In this document: positions 10,413 through 19,218 of the stretch, in pieces
Numbering within the stretch: position 1 is the first letter of the stretch
Layout of the letters: every line of letters begins with the position of its first letter
Source of the DNA: Mytilus galloprovincialis
Taxonomy: Eukaryota; Mollusca; Bivalvia; Mytilida; Mytilidae
NCBI RefSeq assembly: GCF_965363235.1
Contig: NC_134843.1
Coordinates: 89,933,795-89,997,794 of the forward strand
DNA: 64,000 bases
Direction of reading: 5' to 3'
The notes under the pieces: model-generated
Seen by the model: the letters and a program-made list of their open reading frames with translations, nothing else
What the model was told of the DNA's origin: nothing
The model's database searches: none
Made by a program: the position numbers and the translations under genes

Positions 10413-12548
10413 TTAAGTTATCTTGTCTAAATGTATGTGGACTTAAAAAAACTTAATTACCCTGAATTTCAGGAACTCATTAAATCTTATGATATTTTTG
10501 TAATTTGTGAATCAAAAACTGATGATTTAGATATCTTAAATGTTACGAAAGGGTATGAATATTTTTCCAAAAACCGTACAAAATATGACAGAAAATCTGG
10601 GGAGATAGTAGTTGTGTTTAAAAATTCATTAAAATCACACTTAAGTTTCTTGTCTAGTGATTCGGAGTTTCTTGTCTAGTGATTCGGAGTAAGTTTCTTG
10701 TCTAGTGATTTGGAGTAAGTTTCTTGTCTAGTGATTCGGAGTACTACGTTCTTTGGCTGAAATTTAACATAAGACATGGACCAAATGTTCTACTTGGTTG
10801 TGTCTATATACCTCCTGAAAACTCGAGGTATTCCTCTGTAGACGCATTTGATGAAGTAGAAAATGAGCTCATTTTTTTTCAAGAGGAAAATATTCATACT
10901 ATCCTTATTGTTGACTTTAATGCCAGTTGGGCTCAGGTAGAGACTTTATATTTCCTAATGATGATTTAGCACAAATTTTGAACTTTGATGGTGCAGATGT
11001 AATAGATAACTATTTTCATAGCTTCCAAAAACTGATAATGTATGATAACCCATTAGACAGATCTAGAGCTAATGAGGATACAGGTAGCTGTAGTACATTT
11101 GGATCAAAACTATTAAGTTTTTGCAAAAATAATAACATGTTCATTTGCAATGGACGAGTGGGTTAAGATTAGGTGGTTGGTCGTGTTACGAGTGGTCAGA
11201 AGAGTCTTATTGATTATTGTATTGTATCGCCAGATCTATTTCCACTTTTGTCGGAATTCTAGGTCATTGATTTTGATTTGGTGATAAGGTATTTCGATAT
11301 AGCCAGCCGAATAGGCAAAACAAAGGGTTTCAACTCTGGTTTGATAACATTTGTCATCAAAAGACATCTGAATTTCACAAGGCAAAGGGAAAACATTATC
11401 TCTCTAAAACAGACGAATCTTGATCTGATTTGTAGTATCGCTCTAAGGCTCATAAGAGGCTTTTAATGACTTTCAGTTTAAGGCAGATTTGCGCAGTGCA
11501 TCTGAAGGCGAACCACGAGAATTCTGGAATATTTTAAATAATTTGAATAAATCTACGTCAAAAAGAGATGAAATTGATCTCGATAACTTGTATGAGTATT
11601 TTAAGATTTTGAACATTGATAACCATCCAGATGATGATGTTGACGAATTTATTTTGCCGAACTGTAATTATGATTTTTTAAATAATATACTCAATGGTGA
11701 AGTTTCAAACGAAGAAATTTTTAATGCTGTGAAAATTTTTAAAACCAGCAAACCCTGGGTTTGATAAGGTCATTTATGAGTATATCAAATCAACCATTAA
11801 TGCTTCTTTGCCTATGTACAGAGATATTTTTAAGATGATTTTGAATACTGGTGTAGTTCCTCAAATCTTGACGGTTCGAATAATTATTGCTATATATAAA
11901 AACAAGGGCGACCCGAACAAGCCAGATTCGTATTGAGGTATTACACTAGTGTCCTCACTTGGTAAACTTTTTACAGCAATACTTTATAGTAGGTTTACAA
12001 AGTATGCTGAACTGATAGAAACTATACCAAAGACACAAGCCGGATCTAGAAAAGGATATAGTACAAATGACAATATAATTATACTGCATGTTTTGATAGA
12101 ATTATATTTTTATAACAATAACAAACTTTTCTGTACTTTTGTAGATTTCAAGAAGGCTTTTGATACTGTTTGGAGGGTGGGACTTTGGAAAACAGTTATA
12201 AATAGTAATATCACGGGAAAGATATTTAAAGTTATTTATAGTATGTATGGCAATATCAAGTCTTGTATCAAAAAGGGGGTGAGCTATCAGGGTTTTTTCC
12301 TTGTGAAGTTGGTGTTCGTCAAGGGGAAAATTTATCTCCTTTCTTATTTTCTGTATTTCTCTCGGACCTTGAGATTTTTTTCAGTGAAAATGATATATCT
12401 GGACTCCAAACCGTATCACAAAAAAACTCTTGAACACCTAAATACGTTTTTGTTGTTATTTATACTATTGTATGTTGATGATACAATAATTTTAGAAAAG
12501 TCAGCAGCAGCATTGCAAAAGTGTTTACATGTATTAAATCAATATTGA
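10413..12548 (+). pseudogene. LINE ORF2 (endonuclease and reverse transcriptase), broken and 3'-truncated
   Basis: It begins with an apurinic-endonuclease-like domain: LSCLNVCGLKK and YDIFVICESKTDD, then ILIVDFNAS near 10905. The reverse transcriptase follows: EEIFNAVKIFKTSKP near 11720, then GITLVSSLGKLFTAILYSRF, QAGSRKGYSTNDN, FVDFKKAFDTVWR and LYVDDTIIL near 12470 (a YVDD form of the catalytic box). Frame changes occur at an A-run near 10445, between the endonuclease blocks, and before the GVRQGE-equivalent region near 12300. Stops are also present, for example near 11760 and 11935. The sequence ends two codon blocks after YVDD, so thumb and C-terminal domains are lost. Best fit is a CR1/L2-type LINE. 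Confidence 0.75.
10644..10743 (+). repeat. 22-26-bp minisatellite inside the LINE endonuclease region
   Basis: Four copies of agtttcttgtctagtgattc start at 10644, 10666, 10692 and 10718. They look like a local slippage duplication that arose after the LINE lost function. Confidence 0.85.
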
Positions 12549-12550
12549 AA

Positions 12551-12628
12551 GGCGAAAGATATATTAGTTTTTTTTTTTTTTTTATCTTCGCGAAAGATAT
12601 ATTAGTGGTTTGAAGAGAAATCAGAGTA
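12551..12628 (-). pseudogene. U5: U5 snRNA 5' half with an A-tail insertion in loop I
   Basis: Only the 5' half of U5 is present: the first residues, stem and part of loop I. The 17-bp sequence gcgaaagatatattagt occurs twice (12552-12568 and 12590-12606) around a T-run insert. The 3' half of the gene is replaced by LINE sequence. Confidence 0.75.
12569..12589 (-). mobile_element. minimal LINE tail insertion in U5 loop I
   Basis: 21 bp reading T15-ATCTTC on the plus strand (GAAGAT-A15 in U5 sense), flanked by a perfect 17-bp direct repeat of U5 sequence. It looks like a retrotransposition event so 5'-truncated that only the A tail and a few bases remain. The U5 site is the same as at 27285 and 41715. 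Confidence 0.6.
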
Positions 12629-12667
12629 ACTCGACATGCACAAACATGGAATATACAAAATAATGTT

Positions 12668-12702
12668 AATGTTTTCTGAGAGAAGGTGTTTGCGAAAATG
12701 AA
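12668..12702 (-). promoter_or_regulatory. candidate PSE of U5 (edge unit)
   Basis: This 35-bp block is identical to the block at 38594-38628 in the central units although the flanking spacer has diverged. It lies about 40-74 bp upstream of the U5 5' end, where snRNA proximal sequence elements sit. Function is inferred from position and conservation only. Confidence 0.45.
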
Positions 12703-12980
12703 ATTTTTGCAAATATCCTTCAATTCTACTCAATAAGTATCTACAAATGACACATTTATGCCGTAGAACTATGTTGGCAAATTATGAATTTGATAGATTT
12801 TTCATGTTTTGTTCCGTAACAACGTGATCACATTACAACCGAATGGAGCCACGGCGATGTACATACATGCAGAACGAAAATACAACGTATGCATAATGAA
12901 ACCATGTATTTCACTTTGTCAAAACACGCTAAGCTACAGAAAATTAATGATTGGATGGAAAAACATGCTCTTAAACTAAA

Positions 12981-13057
12981 CGCTACTTTTCCGTAAATAA
13001 ACTAAAGCTGAAACGATACAGAGAAGAGAAGCGTCATGGCGCATGGCGCACGCAAAG
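12981..13057 (+). pseudogene. U6 snRNA-like relic (edge unit)
   Basis: It contains a 16-nt exact match to the U6 core, aacgatacagagaaga (13012-13027), including the ACAGAGA box that pairs with the 5' splice site. Similarity extends upstream (cgctac...aaactaaa) and downstream (agc, atggc, tgcgca-like and acgcaaa). Bases are missing or added around the U6 internal stem-loop, and the region differs from the central units as much as spacer does. It is therefore a decayed U6 copy, opposite in strand to U5. Confidence 0.65.
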
Positions 13058-13285
13058 AGATATAATCCGTAAATCATTCTCTTTATATTGGACTTGACAA
13101 AATTCTGCAACTGCCTATTTACCTCTAAGAACGAACTAGAAGCAAGTCTATACTAGTCAGTTTTTTTTTAATTTTGTTTTTACGTGTGATCTTTTTCTAG
13201 ATAATGCTACGTTTGATGAAGTGCGATAGAAAATTGATAGCGAGGAAAAGGGGGGACCATGCTGCATATTTCATTTTGTTTATGT

Positions 13286-13402
13286 TACCCACATAAAGTG
13301 GGTGTAGAGAAATTGTCTATAGACTCATTAAGTGTTCCTCTCCACGGATATCTTTAGTAAAAGGCGAAAGATATATTCGTGGTTTGAAGAGAAACCAGAG
13401 TA
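13286..13402 (-). ncRNA. U5: U5 snRNA gene, edge unit
   Basis: A complete U5 with invariant loop I. It differs from the central consensus only in the terminal hairpin loop (ataaa for gtaaa) and at one base between stem and Sm region. Its near identity despite a strongly diverged spacer argues for constraint or gene conversion. The I-group LINE lies just 5' of it. Confidence 0.85.
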
Positions 13403-13411
13403 ACTCGACAT

Positions 13412-14380
13412 AATTATTATATTGATATTTTGGGAAGCGACTTTCCTGATATGGAACTTGCGCCCTATTTACACTTATCGTGATTGTTTTTTGGGGAAAA
13501 AAATTAAAAAAGATCTTAGTGTTTCGTGTTTTGTTTACTACACGTGAGTTCTTAAGTTGTGAGTGGTTTTTTTTCAAAGTCTTTAATGTATTGTGGTTTT
13601 ACTTTTGTAAAAAAATGTTTATTTTGTCGTTCTTGCTTTTGTTTCGTTGCATTGCTAATTACATAGTTGATTGCTTTGATATATAAGGTAGTAGTAGCTA
13701 ATAAATATACACAAGTGTATAAATGAATCTTAATGTCCATCGCTGAAGATAGAGATTAGATACTGCTTCCTGATAGCCCGGTGTCAATTATTTAATGAAA
13801 AATTGCCAAAAATATGTATGCGCCAGAAAAAAAGACTGTCGCATACTTCTGTCACCTACATTGGGATTAATAAAAGAAACAAAATATTCTATATGAAATT
13901 CTCACAGATACCAAGAGACCAGTTTGAGTCATGGTCCCTTTGTTCAGTGAGGATTGTTGTGGTGTGTGTATTGACCCCGACTGCCCTCACTGACCATGAG
14001 ACCACCGAATAATCAATCTGGTAATCAAATTTTGAACTGTATCCCATTATTGACACCGTGACTTCGGGAACTACTAATACCATATGTTTTGGACCCAGAG
14101 ATTGGCGTCCTGATGCAAATGAGGCATATTGTGTTTAACTTTGTAGTATAATGAAAGATACATATGCGACCAGCAGTATTATTTTCATTAATCTTGCTGC
14201 ATTGTATTTTTTAAAATCTAAAATAAGTTTAACAAACATTTTATCCATTAACAAGTTTTCTTGGGTTTTTTTTTGTGGGGACAGATCTCAATGAGTTCTT
14301 CCTAATGTAGGTAGACCCCTTTTATTTTATGTAAAAAAATAAAATCAAGTTATTGTACAAGTATTATAAAAGTAATACTT
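13412..14380 (-). other. 3' untranslated region of the I-group LINE
   Basis: AT-rich sequence between the ORF2 stop (14381) and the target duplication. It holds short ORFs without motifs and no recognised gene. A separate small element within it cannot be excluded. Confidence 0.5.
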
Positions 14381-15133
14381 TTAGAGTATCATTCTATTCG
14401 TGCTTTTTACGTATGTATCAATTGGTAAAAAATTATATCCAGTTAGGATATTTTTTAATTGAAAATTTTGTATTTGTAATTTTCTTAAACTGTCAAATAA
14501 AATAGATCGTTCTGCATTATATAATTTGCAGTGTAATAAGAAATGTTCTACTGTTTCTTCAACATGACACTCCTCACACAATTGAGTGTGAGATATGCCT
14601 ATTTTATGCAGATGTTTGTTCAATGGTATATAACCAGTTCTTAATTTAAAAATCAGTCTTTCTTTGTATCTGGACATTTTTGGTATTTTTATGTCAAAAT
14701 TAATTTTTGGACTTATTTGATACAATGCTCTATCTTTCTCTTTATCCCATTCTTCTTGCCACATATTTTTCATTAAATTTTTGCACAATGTTTTAAAATC
14801 ATCTTTGAACAACGGTACAAAGATATAAATATTTTGAAAACTTAATGCCTGTTTAGCATGGAAATCAGCCAACTCATTGCCTTGTATTCCTACATGACTC
14901 GGTATCCATTCAAAAGTTATATTTGTACCTGACTGATACAATGATCTTAGTAAAAAATGAATGTCTAGTAAGAATTGGTTTCTTATCTTGTATAAAGGTA
15001 TCTTCAGTGCTTGAAGCGCTGATAGAGAGTCTACAAAAATCACAACGTTAAAAGGTAAAAAGTCTTGTAACCATGATATACATAAATAAATTGCTGTCAA
15101 TTCACACATAAAAATAGAAAGGTGATTGTACAA
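14381..15133 (-). pseudogene. I-group LINE ORF2: RNase H and C-terminal zinc motif
   Basis: This part begins in the RNase H domain: FMCELTAIYLCISWL (catalytic Glu), VVIFVDSLSALQAL (Asp) and ITFEWIPSHVGIQGNELADF (His, Asp). The first Asp block (VFTDGSKDPNSNASCAFVI) lies on the other side of the transposon, near 19260. A C-terminal CxxC...HxxxxC motif follows (LCEECHVEETVEHFLLHC). This stretch is open to its stop at 14381. The domain marks the element as an I-superfamily LINE rather than CR1 or L1. Confidence 0.8.
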
Positions 15134-16469
15134 CAGTCGATTTGTGCAGATTTTTGACAAAATTGCTCAGATTGTGGTAAAAGCATGAAACTTGGCATAG
15201 TAGTAGTATATGTCATTGACAACATTTTAAGCTATGGACCCAATCTGAAAATAAAAATTGGCGGAAGAGGCGGCCATTTTAAAATGGCGGCCGTTTGATC
15301 TCAATAGATTATTAATAGAAAATCATGAAAATGATATTAGAGAAGATATTGACATGAAATCTGGTTGATAGAATAACAGTGCTGAATCCAATTGTCTTGT
15401 AGAACAAAAATTTTGGAAATATTACCCATATTGAATGGCGGCCATCTTGAATATATTTTTTTAAGCCAAAATATGTAGTCATTATTCGATATAATAATAA
15501 AAAAATGCATTGTGGAAGATATATACAAATTTATTTGTTTGAGCTATATAAACAGGACAAAAAGATAGCCTTTCCCCCTCCCCCGAGTGTTTCTTCTGTT
15601 TTGTGTACAAAAGCTAGAAAACGCGGACACGAAGAGGATGATAAAATGAGCTATTACTCTGAAAGCAATATTCGTGCACCCGCTTGTTCGACATAGAACA
15701 GGAGAATTTATTTTATACGTAGAAATAAAGCAAGAAAATATTTGTATACCTGTCGTTTATAATAGTTGGCTGATTACTGGATAATTCGTTTTGTTGATAT
15801 TGTTCATTTGAAACAACTTTCAAAAACCTTGATTGCAGACATAATGAATTTTATATCATACAAGTAATGTTATAAGAACATCAACTGCTCAAATGTTCTC
15901 AATTGACGTTAAAAATATCTAACAATAAGGAAATGTACATGTACGTTTTGTCAAACCACACTCTGTTTATCATATTCTATCACATTGACCTCCACATCAA
16001 CATAGAGTAGAACAACTTAATACTGCCTTTACACATTTGCATTTCCTTAGTAACCGTGTTCACTTTGACTTATAAGTTAAGCGATTGCTTCAGGAAATTA
16101 TTATATAGTCATATGGTATATTCATCACAATTGACAAGGACTGTCATCGGAGGACTTCATATATATTGATTTTTTGGTAGCCATCTTGAATGATGGCCAT
16201 TTTGAAAACATGAATTTCCAATATATAATTATTCGCTAGTCTTATTAATTAACTGTTTGCATTCATACTTTTTTTACTAATTTATATTGGATATTCACAG
16301 GTCAGATAAGGCATGCACATGTTTACAAAATTAAGATTAGTAAAACAGAAACTACGTATATATTATATAATTTATGACCGAAAGTTTTTTTTTTTTTTTT
16401 TGGAAAAGATCAAAATTGTAGATTTCGAAAACACTGGAACTAGATATAAGAAAAACATAATGGGCAATA

Positions 16470-17635
16470 AGACTGGAAGGAATGTGTGAAACGGCAAGAG
16501 AGGGCATGTAAGGGTTTGCAATGCCAATCAGTTACAAACAGAACAGTCATAGACATTTGAGCTGGCAATCACTCTTTTGATGCAAGCATACGAAGATGTT
16601 CTGACAATTCGAACCAGTTGAATGAGGGCTATGGAACTGCAGAAGCACTCCAGAATCACAAGGCAAAATGGCACAAATCATGTCAAACAAATTTTCAGAC
16701 CTCAAAATTTTTCATCAGCAAAAGGGAAAACATACTTCTGATGTTGAAGATAAGTTGCCAATTGAAAGGAAACAATAAGTGACCAGACACTGTAAAGTGG
16801 AACTGGATAAAAAAGAACAATGACTGCAATGTATTTTTTCTGTGGTGATGTATCTGAAGATCTCCATGATACATCGACATTTTCAAATCAACAAAAATAG
16901 GGCATGACTGTGCACTTGTACTACAAGACATACTCCCTTAGCCAAAGAAAGAGAGCTGGAGATGTCAAATCACTAGTATTATGCTTGATTATTGATGAAA
17001 CTTGACAACATAGCAAATAGGCAGAATAAAAGACACATAAAGAAAGCCAGGAATCTTTTATCCTTGGAGTTGTGCTTTCCTAAATAATGAAATACATTGA
17101 TGGCACACGGTCTGAAAGAAGTATTGTACCAATCTCCAAGCTTGCAGATCACGCCTGGAAGATCTTGGAGTTATCATGGAAAGAAGAATTGATACAACGC
17201 AGTTAACAAAATTGGAATGTAGCTGCCATAGGATATCTATAAGCATACAAGCAAGATAAATAGTGCTCTTGATTTTTAACAAATGTAATCGTGAAGCTCT
17301 GAAACAGACCTAATAATAAAAGGGTAAAAATGAAGGCTTCACAATAGCCATAGCAGGCAAATATATATGCTTGATACTAAGAATAACTTTACAGTGACAC
17401 TCAATAACAGCTGTTGACACGAATCAGTTCAACAGACATAAGTTTCCTTAGTAAGAATGGGCAAACATCAAGACACAGTCCAGAAATATCGTTAAGTGGC
17501 AGACAAGACTTACCATTTCTCAGCTATAATAGTTCAATTGTGCAACTCGTCGTTGATGGGATACAACTGCAACTTATCAGTCCTCAGATACAGAGTAAGA
17601 TGTCTTAAAGATTGTGGAATTGATTCATTTGGAAA
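16470..17635 (+). pseudogene. decayed element gene, arm A (zinc-binding orphan family)
   Basis: Plus-strand pieces read GYGTAEALQNHKAKWHKSC, then a CFFC-like block (NDCNVFFLW), CALVLQDILPLA, and further on RRIDTTQLTKLEC and LTISQLL. I associate this order (WHKSC, CFFC, CAxxLxDxxLLAKLSAGD, TRLKxxIL, VSQLLxFN) with an uncharacterised multi-copy protein family in molluscs and cnidarians. Function unknown; its presence between inverted repeats suggests the family travels with transposons. Stops and frame changes are frequent, so it is dead. Confidence 0.5.
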
Positions 17636-17639
17636 GCCT

Positions 17640-18570
17640 AGATTGAATGTCCCTTAACCCTTTTTATAGTAACAAGCTTAACTCTTAAAACTATTCTAGT
17701 TACTTTGACTATGAAGAGGCCTTCATCATCACGACCAAAAGACATGGCCTGTTTCAGAACTTTCCCAACATATTCGTTGAAAATCCGGAGAAAGACGCAA
17801 CCTTTCATGTGTACTTGCATATCATCTATGGCAGCTAGTATTCAATTTTTCAGAAGTGTTGTATTAATAAATCCTTCCATGACAACTCATATTTACGAAG
17901 AACGTTTACTGTACAATTTACCAATATCATCAATTTCAAATATTAAAACAATATCTGTTCCAGAGTGTGAGCTGTCACTGTTTTCTATCAATTTGGCAGC
18001 CCCATTCCATGGATAACAGACTCTTGACTTTTTTTTCTGTGTCTCGAATTCTGTCTAATTGCCCTATCGTGCAGTTTTAACAAACATTTAGCATGATATC
18101 TGCTCCTGAAATATTAATCTCCAGCACTGAGTCTTGCTAAAAGAACAATGGTTAGTAGTTCAAGTGACAGTTATATACTCTATTGTCGATCATAATTGTC
18201 GAGGCTTAATGATGATAGTCAGATACATCATCACAATGAAAGAAAAAAATCCCTGCAGTCATATTGTTCTTGTTTATTCATCACAACCATGGCTGGTTAT
18301 TTTACTGGTATTTTCAATCCGTGACTCATCTTAGACTTTTTTCCTGACAAAATATGTTATGGTCTTAAGATTTGCTTTGACATGATAAGTACCTTTTGCC
18401 TTGTGATTCTGGAGTGTTTCTCCCATTACATGGCCTTTGTCAACTTGGAACAGTTGTATGCTTACAAAAATGACTGATTACCAGCTCAAATGTCTATGTC
18501 TGCTCTTTTTGTATTTGATTGGCATTGTAAATCCTCATGTGTCCTCTCTTGGCGTTACGGAATTCTTTCC
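17640..18570 (-). pseudogene. decayed element gene, arm B (same orphan family)
   Basis: The minus strand repeats the arm A gene from its N-terminal side: ETLQNHKAKGTYHVKANLK pairs with the WHKSC region. A later piece, AAIDDMQVHMKGCVFLRIFNEYVGKVLKQ, matches the mid-part of the family (IPDLxAHxxGxxVxLxFxxDVG). It differs from arm A by many substitutions and indels, so the two arms have been separate for some time. Dead. Confidence 0.5.
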
Positions 18571-19218
18571 AGTCTATTTATTATTTTTTCAGCTCCATTG
18601 ACTTAATAAATACGTATTATTTCTTTTCAACATACAGTGGTCATAACTTATATTGTATATACGCATTTTTTGGTGGTAAAAAAGTAACTAAGCCCTACAT
18701 GCTAAACTTCAATTAAAAGAATTTACGCGTATTTTTTAAATACATTTATTTGTTAACATATGCATGCCTTATTTGAGCACTTGGTGAATATATCCTATAT
18801 GAATAGCAACAGTCATATAAATAAATGATAAGAAAAACTAGTTGTAAATGCATATAAAACTTAGTATTAATTCAAAAAACAATTTAGGATGGCGAATACT
18901 GATATATTTGAAATTTACGTTTCCAAAATGGCCACCATTCAAGATGGCCACCTAATACTTCAAAAGTCATCCGTTGATATTCTTTGTCATAAGATATACG
19001 AAAGTTTATCAAAATTGGTAATGTAATATATTTTTCATATTTTTAATAATAATTTTTATTAATATTTTTGACATGATTTCAAAATGGCCGCCCAGAGCCG
19101 CCATTTTGATTTTCTGAATTGGGTCCATAGCAATAAATGTTAGTTAAGACCTCAACTAACACTCTGCAAAATTTTATGCTTTTACCACAATCTGAGCAAT
19201 TGTTTCACAAATCGACTG

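Larger units (their letters stand above)
9218..12548 (+). mobile_element. CR1-like LINE, decayed and cut off in the reverse transcriptase
   Basis: A plus-strand non-LTR retrotransposon with an ORF1 (9303-10325) and an ORF2 (about 10413-12548) holding endonuclease and reverse transcriptase parts. It has frameshifts, stops and local duplications. It stops abruptly after the YVDD region, and U5-array sequence follows from 12549, so the 3' third and tail are missing. It is a different family from the two LINEs inside the array. The 5' boundary is uncertain. Confidence 0.75.
12549..13411 (-). repeat. U5 snRNA gene array, left edge (about 1.1 diverged units)
   Basis: This is the edge unit of the ~796-bp tandem array, about 10 percent different from the central units in the spacer but only about 2 percent different in the U5 gene. 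It starts inside U5 loop I, directly against the CR1-like LINE, and ends at the 11-bp target duplication taactcgacat (13401-13411) of the I-group LINE. The array resumes at 23348 with the second copy of that duplication. Confidence 0.85.
15134..19218. mobile_element. 4.1-kb DNA transposon with long inverted arms, inserted in LINE RNase H
   Basis: Both ends carry cagtcgatttgtg, then aattgctcagattgtggtaa and aagcat, in inverted orientation. Similarity continues inward through 'gctatggaccca', a ggcggccattttg block and a 'gccatcttgaatg' block. The arms are inverted copies of each other almost to the centre near 17640. The left arm is longer by about 650 bp (15490-16145). Each arm holds a degenerate copy of the same gene, converging tail to tail. 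LINE coding resumes exactly at both ends. I see no clear target duplication and cannot name the superfamily. Confidence 0.75.

Noticed and set aside
17705-18016. 103-codon plus-strand ORF in the inverted-arm transposon
   Set aside because: It is antisense to the arm B gene copy, and the family match lies on the minus strand.
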